From assembly GCF_011303955.1 (NCBI RefSeq), contig NZ_CP049886.1:620001-684000 (forward strand): 64,000 nt of DNA, written 5' to 3'. The translations under genes and the position numbers were made by a program. Positions 9,806 through 18,713 of this stretch are shown in pieces. The first letter of the stretch is position 1, and the number at the start of each line of letters is the position of its first letter. The stretch is from Vagococcus coleopterorum (GTDB taxonomy: Bacteria > Bacillota > Bacilli > Lactobacillales > Vagococcaceae). The notes under the pieces are model-generated. The model made no database searches. It was not told where the DNA came from and worked only from the letters and a program-made list of their open reading frames with translations.

Positions 9806-9834
9806 TCAAAGTTGTTTGGAAATTATGATATAAT
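9797..9834 (+). promoter_or_regulatory. plsX promoter region with a 14-base palindrome
   Basis: TATAAT at 9829-9834 is a good -10 about 34 bases before plsX. Upstream, 9797-9810 is a perfect palindrome, TTTGATTAATCAAA, overlapping the recG stop. It resembles the FabT box of lactic acid bacteria (TTTGA and TCAAA arms), but the central spacing is four bases rather than the usual three, so regulator identity is only a guess. Confidence 0.4.
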
Positions 9835-9867
9835 AAAGATAAAATTATAGGGAAGACAGGTGTTAAG

Positions 9868-10884
9868 ATGAAAATTGCAGTCGATGCGATGGGTGGCGAT
9901 TTCGCCCCAAAAGCAATTGTTGAAGGTGTGATGTCAGCGATTACTGAGTTTCCAGATACAGAGTTCCAACTATACGGAAAAGAATCGGAAATCAAAAAAT
10001 ATTTAACAACTGAAAAAAACATAAAAATTATTCATACTGATGAAAAAATTGAAAGTGACGACGAGCCAGTTCGTGCGATTCGCCGGAAGAAAGAAGCCTC
10101 TATGGTCTTGGCAGCTAAAGCTGTTAAAGAAGGAGAAGCTGATGCAGTCTTTTCTGCCGGGAACACAGGTGCGTTATTGGCTGCGGGATTATTTATTGTC
10201 GGTCGTATCAAAAATGTGGAACGCCCAGGGCTTATGACAACAATGCCAGTGATGGGTGATCCAGAAGGTGGCTTTGATTTTATTGATATGGGAGCTAACG
10301 CTGATAATAAACCAGAACACATTGCTCAATATGCGGTACTAGCAAGCTATTATGCTGAAAATGTACGTGGCATTAAAAAGCCGCGCGTAGCATTGTTAAA
10401 TAATGGAGCTGAAGCGACTAAAGGTAGCGAGTTAACAAAAGCAACCTATGAATTGTTAAGTCAAACAGCTGATATTAACTTCGTTGGTAATATTGAGGCT
10501 CGTGATTTATTAACAGGACAAGCAGATGTTGTTGTAACAGATGGTTTTACAGGGAATGCGGTCTTGAAAGCGACAGAAGGAACAGCGATGTCACTGATGT
10601 CAGTCTTGAAAAAATCAATTTTAGGTTCAGGGCTAAAAGGAAAAATCGGAGCTCTGTTATTAAAAGATGCTCTTCGTCAAGTCAAAAAGGAATTAGATTA
10701 TTCATCACATGGTGGAGCGGTCTTGTTCGGGCTGAAAGCACCAGTTGTAAAAACTCATGGATCAACAGGTCCAGAAGCAGTTCATCATACCATTCGTCAA
10801 ATCCACACAATGCATGAAAGTCATGTGATTCCAGATTTAGTCGCTTATTTCGAAGAAGAGAAAGTGGCTGACAACGCTGAATAG
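9868..10884 (+). CDS. plsX: Phosphate acyltransferase PlsX
   Basis: Converts acyl-ACP to acyl-phosphate, the substrate of the glycerol-3-phosphate acyltransferase PlsY, in membrane lipid synthesis. The 338-residue protein opens with [20 protein letters not shown] and contains [20 protein letters not shown] and [16 protein letters not shown], all standard PlsX motifs. It is followed closely by an acyl carrier protein gene, consistent with a lipid-synthesis operon. Upstream fakA can feed the same acyl-phosphate pool. Confidence 0.97.
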   Translation: MKIAVDAMGGDFAPKAIVEGVMSAITEFPDTEFQLYGKESEIKKYLTTEKNIKIIHTDEKIESDDEPVRAIRRKKEASMVLAAKAVKEGEADAVFSAGNTGALLAAGLFIVGRIKNVERPGLMTTMPVMGDPEGGFDFIDMGANADNKPEHIAQYAVLASYYAENVRGIKKPRVALLNNGAEATKGSELTKATYELLSQTADINFVGNIEARDLLTGQADVVVTDGFTGNAVLKATEGTAMSLMSVLKKSILGSGLKGKIGALLLKDALRQVKKELDYSSHGGAVLFGLKAPVVKTHGSTGPEAVHHTIRQIHTMHESHVIPDLVAYFEEEKVADNAE

Positions 10885-10972
10885 TTTAAAAACTATGGAC
10901 AAATGACGAAATAATCAGTAAAATGTATATAAGCTATTGAATAATAATCGTAGCTGTCTGAGGAGGACAAAC

Positions 10973-11212
10973 ATGACTAAAGAAGAAGTTTTACAGAAGG
11001 TGCGTTTAATCATTACAAAGCACTTTGATATTGAAGAAGAAAAAGTTGTTGAAACTTTAAACATTAAAGAAGATTTAGGTGCAGATTCAATTAGCATCAT
11101 GGAATTCGTTTTAGAATTAGAAGATGAATTCGGCACAGAAATTTCTGATGAAGATGCAGAAAAAATTGAAACAGTAGGGGCAGCAGTTGAATATATCTCT
11201 GCTAACCTATAA
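10973..11212 (+). CDS. acpP: Acyl carrier protein
   Basis: Small acidic carrier that holds growing acyl chains on a phosphopantetheine arm. The 79-residue product has the attachment motif [20 protein letters not shown], in which the serine of DSI receives the cofactor, and the usual helical C-terminus. The start at 10973 is set by AGGAGG at 10961-10966; an open frame further upstream has no ribosome site. The gene sits downstream of plsX and ends at a perfect terminator. An internal promoter before it cannot be excluded. Confidence 0.95.
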   Translation: MTKEEVLQKVRLIITKHFDIEEEKVVETLNIKEDLGADSISIMEFVLELEDEFGTEISDEDAEKIETVGAAVEYISANL

Positions 11213-11215
11213 TAG

Positions 11216-11254
11216 AAATAAACCCAAGATGAAAATCTTGGGTTTATTTTTTTT
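11216..11254 (+). terminator. Intrinsic terminator after acpP
   Basis: Perfect 15-base arms (11216-11230 and 11235-11249) around a GAAA tetraloop, followed by a run of T. Confidence 0.93.
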
Positions 11255-11264
11255 ATAAATTTTA

Positions 11265-11293
11265 TTGCATTAAACTTATTTTGCGTGTAATAT
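11265..11293 (+). promoter_or_regulatory. Promoter of the opp operon
   Basis: The -35 is TTGCAT (11265-11270) and the -10 TAATAT (11288-11293), 17 bases apart; an overlapping TATAAT at 11291-11296 is an alternative -10. The first gene starts 80 bases downstream. Confidence 0.55.
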
Positions 11294-11374
11294 AATTAAA
11301 AACTGATGATAATAATTAAAATAACATGAGAAAACGTCTGTACAAGAGAATTAAGGAGAAATGGAGGAAGTTAG

Positions 11375-12364
11375 ATGTCTGTTGAAAAAGTTGTTTTAGA
11401 AATTAACCACTTACATACAGGATTCAGGTTACGAGATGATTATTACGATGCTGTGGATGATATCTCTTTAACTCTCAAACAAAATGAAGTATTAGCTATT
11501 GTGGGAGAATCAGGTTGTGGTAAAAGTACCTTAGCAATCACAATTATGGGATTACATGATCTCAAACAAACCCGAATTTCTGGAGAAATTAATTACAATA
11601 AAGTTGATTTAAATCAGATAAGCGAGGCAGAATATAATAAAATTCGAGGTAATGATATTGGAATGATTTTTCAAGATCCGCTATCATCCTTGAATCCATT
11701 AATGAAAATTGGTGATCAGATAGCTGAAGGGTTGAGTTATCACACTTCAATGACCAAAGAAGAGCGTGGACAAAGAGTTCTTGAGTTGCTAGAGCAAGTG
11801 GGGATAAAAAATCCAACCCGAGTGGTCAAACAATTTCCCCATGAACTATCTGGTGGAATGAGGCAGCGAGTGATTATTGCCATTGCGATCTGTTGTAAAC
11901 CACCAATCATCATAGCAGATGAACCAACCACAGCATTAGATGTTACTATTCAAGCACAAATCTTAGATTTGTTAACGGATTTACAACGAGAAACAGAAGC
12001 GGGCATTATTTTGATCACTCATGATTTAGCGGTTGTTGCTGAAACAGCAGATCGAGTAGCAGTTATGTACGCTGGGCAAATTGTTGAAGAAGCTACCGTT
12101 CTAGAGTTATTTGATAATCCCTTACACCCTTATACTCGTTCCTTGCTCAATTCAATTCCTCAAGAAAATACTAGTGGTGAATCCCTACATGTGATTGAAG
12201 GTCTTGTTCCGTCTTTAGTTGATTTGCCAAGAGTAGGTTGTCGTTTTGCCAATCGTATTCCCTGGGTGTCTGCTTCCGCTCACGAAGAAAATCCGGAGTT
12301 GCATGAAGTTTCGTCTGGTCATTTTGTTCGTTGCACTTGTTACCGTCACTTTGATTTTTTATAA
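11375..12364 (+). CDS. oppD: Oligopeptide ABC transporter ATP-binding protein OppD
   Basis: One of two ATPases driving peptide import. The 329-residue protein has Walker A GESGCGKST, Q-loop FQDPLSSLNPLM, signature LSGGMRQRVIIAIAI, Walker B IIADEPTTALDVT and the H-loop ILITHDLAVV. The C-terminal oligopeptide-transporter tail is present (LVPSLVDLPRVGCRFANR), but where most OppD proteins have a cysteine in RCPW this one reads RIPW. It begins the lactococcal-type D-F-B-C-A operon, 11 bases before oppF. Confidence 0.92.
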   Translation: MSVEKVVLEINHLHTGFRLRDDYYDAVDDISLTLKQNEVLAIVGESGCGKSTLAITIMGLHDLKQTRISGEINYNKVDLNQISEAEYNKIRGNDIGMIFQDPLSSLNPLMKIGDQIAEGLSYHTSMTKEERGQRVLELLEQVGIKNPTRVVKQFPHELSGGMRQRVIIAIAICCKPPIIIADEPTTALDVTIQAQILDLLTDLQRETEAGIILITHDLAVVAETADRVAVMYAGQIVEEATVLELFDNPLHPYTRSLLNSIPQENTSGESLHVIEGLVPSLVDLPRVGCRFANRIPWVSASAHEENPELHEVSSGHFVRCTCYRHFDFL

Positions 12365-12375
12365 GGAGGGCACTT

Positions 12376-13326
12376 ATGGCAGAATTATTGGAAATTAAAG
12401 GGCTGCAAGTTCATTATCCGATTCGTAGTGTTTTTTTGAATCGAGTGACAGATCATGTATTAGCTGTGGATGGCGTGGACTTTGTCATTGAAAAAGGCAA
12501 AACGTATGGTTTAGTTGGTGAGTCTGGATCTGGCAAATCAACTATTGGTAAAGCGATTGTTGGATTAGAAAAACCAACCAGCGGTAAGATATTATTTCAA
12601 GGAAATGATGTGACGAAACATCAGCAACGCAAAAAAATAGGATACAACCGTCATGTGCAAATGATATTTCAAGATGCCATGTCTAGTTTGAACCCTAAAA
12701 AACGGGTGTTGGATATTATTTCAGAACCCCTTCGTAACTATGAGCGATTGAGTTATGGTGAAGAGATGAAAAGAGTTCAAGAACTTTTAGCGATAGTTGG
12801 GATGCCGTCAGATGCGCTTTATAAATACCCCCATGAATTTTCAGGAGGGCAGAGGCAACGGATTGGTGTAGCCAGAGCAATTGCTACTAATCCTCAACTA
12901 ATCGTTGCGGATGAACCAGTTTCAGCTTTAGATTTATCAGTGCAAGCACAAGTGCTGAACTTTATGAAAGAAATTCAAGAGCAGTTTGGTTTGAGTTATC
13001 TCTTTATATCCCATGACTTAGGTGTGGTAAAACACATGTGTGATAATTTAGCGATTATGCATCGCGGTCGTTTTGTCGAAATTGGGACCAAAAAAGAAAT
13101 CTATGAAAATCCACAACATATTTATACAAAACGATTACTATCAGCAATACCTAAGATTGATGTAGCTCATCGAGAGGGTCATAAAATAGAGCGTCGCCGA
13201 GTAGAAGAAGAATTTCACACGTTGAAACATATTTATTATGATGCTCACGAAAGTGTCTTTGATTTAAAACCAATTACGCCTAGTCATTATGTCGCTTTAA
13301 GTACGGTCAGTCAGGAGGTGGATTAA
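12376..13326 (+). CDS. oppF: Oligopeptide ABC transporter ATP-binding protein OppF
   Basis: Second ATPase of the peptide importer, forming the heterodimer with OppD. The 316-residue protein shows Walker A GESGSGKST, Q-loop FQDAMSSLNPKKRV, signature FSGGQRQRIGVARAI, Walker B IVADEPVSALDLSVQ and LFISHDLGVV. The VHYPIRS start and the YTKRLLSAIPKID tail are typical of OppF. It lies between oppD and oppB with almost no spacing, so it is part of one transcript. Confidence 0.93.
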   Translation: MAELLEIKGLQVHYPIRSVFLNRVTDHVLAVDGVDFVIEKGKTYGLVGESGSGKSTIGKAIVGLEKPTSGKILFQGNDVTKHQQRKKIGYNRHVQMIFQDAMSSLNPKKRVLDIISEPLRNYERLSYGEEMKRVQELLAIVGMPSDALYKYPHEFSGGQRQRIGVARAIATNPQLIVADEPVSALDLSVQAQVLNFMKEIQEQFGLSYLFISHDLGVVKHMCDNLAIMHRGRFVEIGTKKEIYENPQHIYTKRLLSAIPKIDVAHREGHKIERRRVEEEFHTLKHIYYDAHESVFDLKPITPSHYVALSTVSQEVD

Positions 13327-13327
13327 T

Positions 13328-14290
13328 ATGTGGAAAACGATTTTAAGGCGAGTGATTGTCATGATCCCTCAAATTTTCTTGTTGAGCCTGTTTATTTTTT
13401 TATTAGCCAAAGCAATGCCGGGCGATCCTTTCACCGGTTTAATTAATCCAAATATGGATGCCCATGCTATTGAGCGTATGAAAGAGGCGGCAGGATTGAA
13501 TGATCCGTGGTATACCCAGTATTTCCGTTGGATTGGCAATGCCTTTCATGGCGATTTTGGTAAAAGTTTTATCAATAAGATGCCAGTGGCTAGCTTAGTC
13601 TCGGGACGGATTATGAATACCATTTGGTTAGCGTTGTTGACAGTCGTCATCTCATATTTGATTGCCTTACCATTAGGACTATTTTCTGGTAGATACAAAA
13701 ATAGCAAGTTTGATAAAGTGGTCATCACATATAACTTTTTCAGTTTTGCTGTTCCAATCTTTATTTTTGCTTTAATCACACTCTTTGTTTTTGGTTATCG
13801 TTTAGACTGGTTTCCAACGACGGGGTCGGTATCTAGTTGGGCCATACCAGGAACAGGCGCCTATTATTGGGATCGATTCCATCATATTATGTTGCCAGCC
13901 ATATCCCAAGCGCTGTTAGCAACTGCTGTTACCATTCAGTATTTACGGAGTGAAGTGATTGATTCCCAAAGTTTAGATTATGTTCGAACGGCCCGTTCAA
14001 AAGGAGTTCCAACAAGTAAAGTCTATACGCGCCATATTTTTAGAAATGCGTCGTTACCAGTTGCCTCATTGTTAGGTTATGAGATTACGGGCTTGATAAC
14101 TGGCTCGATTGCGATTGAAAAAATCTTCGCTTTTCCAGGTGTGGGTAAATTATTTATTGATTCAATTATTCAAAGGGATTACACGGTAATCACGGCGCTC
14201 ATTCTGATTTTAGGAACGGCGACTTTAATTGGAACCTTATTGTCAGACATTATTATGAGTTGGGTAGATCCGCGTATTCGGATTCAATAG
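13328..14290 (+). CDS. oppB: Oligopeptide ABC transporter permease OppB
   Basis: Membrane channel subunit of the peptide importer. The 320-residue protein has an N-terminal helix (VIVMIPQIFLLSLFIFLLA), the AMPGDPF motif and ERMKEAAGLNDPWYTQYFRW of the OppB/DppB family, five further hydrophobic segments, and the EAA-type loop YVRTARSKGVPTSKVYTRHI that contacts the ATPases. It starts one base after the oppF stop, so coupling is likely. Confidence 0.94.
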   Translation: MWKTILRRVIVMIPQIFLLSLFIFLLAKAMPGDPFTGLINPNMDAHAIERMKEAAGLNDPWYTQYFRWIGNAFHGDFGKSFINKMPVASLVSGRIMNTIWLALLTVVISYLIALPLGLFSGRYKNSKFDKVVITYNFFSFAVPIFIFALITLFVFGYRLDWFPTTGSVSSWAIPGTGAYYWDRFHHIMLPAISQALLATAVTIQYLRSEVIDSQSLDYVRTARSKGVPTSKVYTRHIFRNASLPVASLLGYEITGLITGSIAIEKIFAFPGVGKLFIDSIIQRDYTVITALILILGTATLIGTLLSDIIMSWVDPRIRIQ

Positions 14291-14322
14291 GGTAAGTAAT
14301 TGCTGGAAAGGGGGAGAACGTT

Positions 14323-15237
14323 ATTTGGAAGAAGAAAGAGAATAAAGGTATAGGAGCACCGTCACTTGGCATTCAAATGGTTGGGAGAGAGTTTTTGAAG
14401 GATAAATTAGCAATGTTTTCACTTGTTCTATTAGTGTTAATTCTAATTGTTGTCTTCTCAGGTGCCTATTATGTGAATCAAGGTGACATTATGACGGTGA
14501 GTATCTTTGATAAATATGCTGTGCCTGGGTCGTTTAATACAAATACCGGCAGCCGATTTATCTTAGGTGCAGATGAAGGCGGGCGCGATGTTTTTTGGCA
14601 ACTGATTATTGGGGCGCGTAACTCGATTATGATAGGGTTCTCGATTACCATTTTAACGTCAATAATTGGGGTAAGCGTAGGTGTCATCGCAGGCTTTTAT
14701 GGTGGAATTGTTGACAATATCCTAATGAGAATTGTTGATTTTGTCATGGTTCTACCAATACAAATGTTGATTATTGTATTAGTGACAATTATCCCTAAAT
14801 ATAATGTTTGGTCATTCATTCTAATTATGAGTAGTTTTTATTGGGTTGGAAAAGCGCGGCTATTTCGCGGTAAAACATTATCTGAAGGACAGAGAGATTA
14901 TGTCAGCGCATCAAAAACATTAGGGACCAATGATTTCAAAATAATGTTGCGTGAAATTCTCCCTAATTTGAGTTCTTTAATTATCACTAATTTAACAATT
15001 AATTTTGCGGCAAATATTGGCATTGAAACAACCTTAACCTTTTTAGGGTTTGGTTTACCGACGAACGTACCGAGTTTGGGGACATTAATAACGTACGCGT
15101 CAAATGGAGATGTTTTATCCAACAAATTATGGGTTTGGTTACCTGCTTCAATTTTAATTTTAGTCATGATGCTTAGTATCAATTATATCGGTCAAGCGTT
15201 GAAACGTTCAGCAGATGCTCGTCAAAGGTTGGGTTAA
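14323..15237 (+). CDS. oppC: Oligopeptide ABC transporter permease OppC, probable ATT start
   Basis: Second channel subunit, with six hydrophobic segments, the family motif FILGADEGGRDVFWQ and EAA loop YVSASKTLGTNDFKIMLREI. The first ATG in frame is 14377, but it has no ribosome site and would cut the cytoplasmic N-terminus usual in OppC. Upstream, AAAGGGGGAG is followed eight bases later by ATT (14323) in frame, giving 18 extra residues (xWKKKENKGIGAPSLGIQ) that fit the family. There is no ATG, GTG or TTG between the preceding in-frame stop and 14377. I therefore prefer a rare ATT start; 14377 is the conservative alternative. Confidence 0.85.
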   Translation: MWKKKENKGIGAPSLGIQMVGREFLKDKLAMFSLVLLVLILIVVFSGAYYVNQGDIMTVSIFDKYAVPGSFNTNTGSRFILGADEGGRDVFWQLIIGARNSIMIGFSITILTSIIGVSVGVIAGFYGGIVDNILMRIVDFVMVLPIQMLIIVLVTIIPKYNVWSFILIMSSFYWVGKARLFRGKTLSEGQRDYVSASKTLGTNDFKIMLREILPNLSSLIITNLTINFAANIGIETTLTFLGFGLPTNVPSLGTLITYASNGDVLSNKLWVWLPASILILVMMLSINYIGQALKRSADARQRLG

Positions 15238-15251
15238 AAGGGGGAAGTTAA

Positions 15252-17015
15252 ATGAAAAGATTGTGGGGCATTATCTCAGTTGTGTTGTTAGTCGGGTTAG
15301 TATTGGTGGGGTGCGGAAAAAAGCCCGCAGCCAATAAAGAAGTAGAAAAAATTGATCCAGATAGTTTACCAATAGCTGTTTCAAATAAAGAAAAAGATGT
15401 TTCAGACGGCACTTTAGATATTGCAATGGTGATGGATAGTCCTTTTCAAGGATTATTTTCAACCGAGTTTAGTTCGGATGATTATGATGCGCAGTTTTTA
15501 AGGTTTACGGGTAACGAAATGTTTAGTTCTGATGAAAATTTTTCTGTGACAGATGATGGTGCAGCAACATTGAAATTAGATATCGATAATAAAACAGCAA
15601 CCATTACCATTAAAGATGGGGTGACGTGGTCAGATGGTGAAGCGGTTAAGGCAGAAGATATTATTTATCCGTACGAAATCATTGCTAGTAAAGACTATAC
15701 CGGAATTCGATATGATACAAACTTCATGAATGTTGTGGGAATTGAAGACTATCACAATGGTAAAGCAGATACGATTTCAGGGATTAAAGAAATTGATGAT
15801 AAAACAGTAGAAATCAGTTATCAAAAAATGACACCTAGCATGCGCCAAGTTGGTGATGCGATTTGGGAAAATATTGCACCTAAACATGCACTGAAAGATA
15901 TTCCAATTAAAGATTTAGAATCCTCTGACCCGGTACGTAAAAACCCGCTAAGTTATGGACCGTATGTTATTAGTAAGGTGACACCGGGTGAATCAGTGGA
16001 ATATCAACCCAATAAATTTTATTTTGGAAACAAACCCAAACTAGCTAAAATTGTTGTGACAGCAGTTCCATCAGCTTCGATTGTTGAAGCGTTGAAAACA
16101 AAAAAATATGATATTGCGATGAAGATGCCGACAGCAACTTTCCCGACTTATAAAGACGTGGAAGGTTATGAAATTTTAGGTCGTGAAGATTTAAGTTATA
16201 CCTACCTAGGCTTTAAAATGGGGAAATGGGACCAAGATAAAGGGCATGTGGTATTTGATGCGAAATCAAAAATGGCAGATGTGAATTTAAGAAAAGCAAT
16301 AGGTTATGCTATGGATAATCAGTCTGTTGCCGATCGTTTTTATAATGGATTACGATCTCACGGGACAACATTAATTCCACCAATTTTTGGCAAATTACAT
16401 AATGAAAAAATTGAAGGTTATATTTATGATCCAGAGAAATCTAAAACCTTGTTAGAGGAAGCAGGTTACAAAGATGTTGATGGCGATGGTTATGTTGAAT
16501 CTCCTGATGGTAAAGAGTTAATTATCAATTTTGCTAGCATGTCGGGTGGCGAGACAGCGCAACCGATTGCTGATTTCCAAATTCAAAATTGGAAAGATGT
16601 TGGCTTACATGTTGAGTTGACGACGGGACGACTAATTGAGTTTCAATCTTTTTATGATAAATTGAAACAAGATGATCCAGAAGTCGACATGTATGCTGGA
16701 GCATGGGCGTTAAGTAGTAATCCTGATCCAATGAGTCTATACGGGCCAGATGCTTTGTTCAACTACAGTCGTTATGAATCTAAAGAAAATGATCAAGCGC
16801 TAGCGGATATCGGCAGTTTAGAATCCTTTGATGAAGCTCATCAAAAAGAGGTATATGATAAATGGCAACAATTTACTTTCGATGATCCGTTTACGATTCC
16901 AACTCATTACCGCTATGAAGTGCTGCCTGTTAGTAAACGTGTGACAGGTTTAGACTGGAGCAGAGGGACGTATCAAATGTGGGCGAATGTCGGCGTTTCA
17001 TCAGAAACGAGATAA
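15252..17015 (+). CDS. oppA: Oligopeptide-binding lipoprotein OppA
   Basis: Extracellular receptor that captures peptides for the OppBCDF importer. The 587-residue protein has a lipoprotein signal (charged MKRLW, hydrophobic VVLLVGLVLVG, then the lipobox Cys at about residue 21), and SBP_bac_5 features such as GVTWSDGEAVKAEDIIYPYE, NPLSYGPYVI and DPEKSKTLLEEAGYKD. It is last in the operon, as in lactococcal oppDFBCA, and is followed by a strong terminator. The size fits oligopeptide rather than dipeptide receptors. Confidence 0.93.
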   Translation: MKRLWGIISVVLLVGLVLVGCGKKPAANKEVEKIDPDSLPIAVSNKEKDVSDGTLDIAMVMDSPFQGLFSTEFSSDDYDAQFLRFTGNEMFSSDENFSVTDDGAATLKLDIDNKTATITIKDGVTWSDGEAVKAEDIIYPYEIIASKDYTGIRYDTNFMNVVGIEDYHNGKADTISGIKEIDDKTVEISYQKMTPSMRQVGDAIWENIAPKHALKDIPIKDLESSDPVRKNPLSYGPYVISKVTPGESVEYQPNKFYFGNKPKLAKIVVTAVPSASIVEALKTKKYDIAMKMPTATFPTYKDVEGYEILGREDLSYTYLGFKMGKWDQDKGHVVFDAKSKMADVNLRKAIGYAMDNQSVADRFYNGLRSHGTTLIPPIFGKLHNEKIEGYIYDPEKSKTLLEEAGYKDVDGDGYVESPDGKELIINFASMSGGETAQPIADFQIQNWKDVGLHVELTTGRLIEFQSFYDKLKQDDPEVDMYAGAWALSSNPDPMSLYGPDALFNYSRYESKENDQALADIGSLESFDEAHQKEVYDKWQQFTFDDPFTIPTHYRYEVLPVSKRVTGLDWSRGTYQMWANVGVSSETR

Positions 17016-17019
17016 TCAG

Positions 17020-17047
17020 AAAACGACCTATTTATAGGTCGTTTTTT
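17020..17047 (+). terminator. Intrinsic terminator of the opp operon
   Basis: Perfect 12-base arms (17020-17031 and 17034-17045, core ACGACCTAT) ending in a T-run. Confidence 0.92.
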
Positions 17048-17247
17048 CTTGTCTGTGAAAGCTCCTAAAGTTAAGCGTGAGAAAAATGAGAAAATGGATT
17101 GATTTTCATAAAAAAAAACACATGATTAGTAAGAGATTGTTCACAATACCGTTATTACTTTTGATTAGCGTTATACTATATCTGTATCCGCTTACTTCGA
17201 GCGGAAGGCAAATATATAAAACTAATCACTCAATAGGGGGAATCACA

Positions 17248-18606
17248 ATGTACCGTGAAGAACAAGACAGCGTTGGCAAATTAAATATTCCAAAGGATGC
17301 TTACTATGGCGTAAACGCCCAACGTGCATTCGAAAACTTCCAAATTACAGGACAACGTCTAGATCCATTGTTTATTGAAAGTTTAGTACAAGTTAAAAAA
17401 GCAGTAGCCTTAGCCAATATGGAATTAGGTGAATTAGATCCAAAAATCGGCGAAACAATTGTCAAAGTTGCTGATGAAATGTTAGCAGGAAACTTACATG
17501 ACCAAATGATCGTTGATCCAATTCAAGGTGGAGCAGGAACAAGCTCAAACATGAATATCAATGAAGTGATTGCTAACCGTGCAATTGAAATGCTTGGTGG
17601 CGAAAAAGGTGACTACACAGTTGTCAGCCCTAATGACCACGTAAACAAAGGTCAATCAACAAACGATGTTTACCCAACAAGTGGTAAATTAACAATGTTA
17701 AAATTAGCGGACATTTTATTAGCATCATTAAACCAATTAGCTGATACATTTGAAGCTAAAGCAAAAGAATTTGCTGGCATTAAAAAAATGGGTCGTACGC
17801 AATTAAGTGATGCAGTCTTAATCACAGTTGGCGAAGAATTCCACGCTCATTCCACATTAACAAAGCGTAACATCAAACGTTTAGAAGCGGTTAAAGATGA
17901 AGTTCGTGCTCTAAACATGGGTGGTACAGCAATCGGTACAGGTATTTCTGCTCATAAAGATTTACCACAAACATTTAACAAACACATCAATGATGTAACA
18001 GGTTTAGGATTAACAGTTGCTGAAGATTTAATCGATGCCACACAAAATATTGATTGTTTTGCTGTGGTTGCAGACGTTCAAAAAACAATTGGTTTAAGCC
18101 TTTCTAAAGTTGCCAATGATATTCGTTTACTTTCATCAGGCCCTCGTACGGGATTAGGTGAATTATATATTCCATCTCGTCAAAATGGTTCTTCAATCAT
18201 GCCGGGTAAAATCAACCCAGTTATCCCTGAAGTATTAAGCCAAGCAGCGTACTTAGCAGCTGGTAACAGCTACACTGTAGCTTTAGCTGTTGAAGGTGGA
18301 CAATTAGAATTAAACGCTTTTGAACCAGTAGCATTCCACAAAATCTTCGAATCATTCCGCGTTTTAAGTAATGCGATCTTAACATTCGATGAAAACTGTG
18401 TGAAAGGTATTGAAGTGAATAAAGAACGTTGTCGTGAGTTATTAGAAAGAAGTACTTACTTAACAACTGACTTAGCCATTCACATCGGATATAAAGAAGC
18501 TTCTGAAATCACAAAAGAAAGCTTACGTGATGACAAAACAGTTATCGAAGTAGCTCGTGAACATGGCGTATCAGAAGAAATTATTTCAGCCATTACAGCT
18601 GACTAA
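17248..18606 (+). CDS. aspA: Aspartate ammonia-lyase
   Basis: Deaminates L-aspartate to fumarate and ammonia. The 452-residue protein has PKDAYYGVNAQRAFENFQ at the N-terminus, NVNE-type helix SSNMNINEVIANRA, THxQ-equivalent GRTQLSDAV and the superfamily signature GSSIMPGKINPVIPE with the catalytic serine. AspA is favoured over fumarase by AYYGV, EDLIDATQN and similarity to known aspartases. The start at 17248 follows AGGGGG; the frame is open back to 17077 and would add a hydrophobic stretch, but that start has no ribosome site. A true fumarase gene follows, so the pair could route aspartate to malate. Confidence 0.9.
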   Translation: MYREEQDSVGKLNIPKDAYYGVNAQRAFENFQITGQRLDPLFIESLVQVKKAVALANMELGELDPKIGETIVKVADEMLAGNLHDQMIVDPIQGGAGTSSNMNINEVIANRAIEMLGGEKGDYTVVSPNDHVNKGQSTNDVYPTSGKLTMLKLADILLASLNQLADTFEAKAKEFAGIKKMGRTQLSDAVLITVGEEFHAHSTLTKRNIKRLEAVKDEVRALNMGGTAIGTGISAHKDLPQTFNKHINDVTGLGLTVAEDLIDATQNIDCFAVVADVQKTIGLSLSKVANDIRLLSSGPRTGLGELYIPSRQNGSSIMPGKINPVIPEVLSQAAYLAAGNSYTVALAVEGGQLELNAFEPVAFHKIFESFRVLSNAILTFDENCVKGIEVNKERCRELLERSTYLTTDLAIHIGYKEASEITKESLRDDKTVIEVAREHGVSEEIISAITAD

Positions 18607-18630
18607 TTTTAAATAATTGCAAATCACTAT

Positions 18631-18663
18631 CAGCAGCCAACCGAGTCTATGGGTTGGTTGCTG
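18631..18663 (+). terminator. Hairpin between aspA and fumC
   Basis: Twelve-base arms (18631-18642 and 18652-18663, one G-T pair) form a GC-rich stem around CAGCCAACC. There is no clear T-tract behind it, so it may be a leaky terminator or an mRNA-stabilising structure rather than a full stop. Confidence 0.55.
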
Positions 18664-18713
18664 TTCTGGTGTAAACAAGATAAATAAGAAAACTGATAAG
18701 GAGCTGTTTAACA

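Noticed and set aside
17077-17247. In-frame upstream extension of aspA with a hydrophobic helix
   Set aside because: No ribosome site for the early start, a strong AGGGGG site before ATG 17248, and aspartases are cytosolic enzymes that begin at the conserved MYREEQDSVG-like end.
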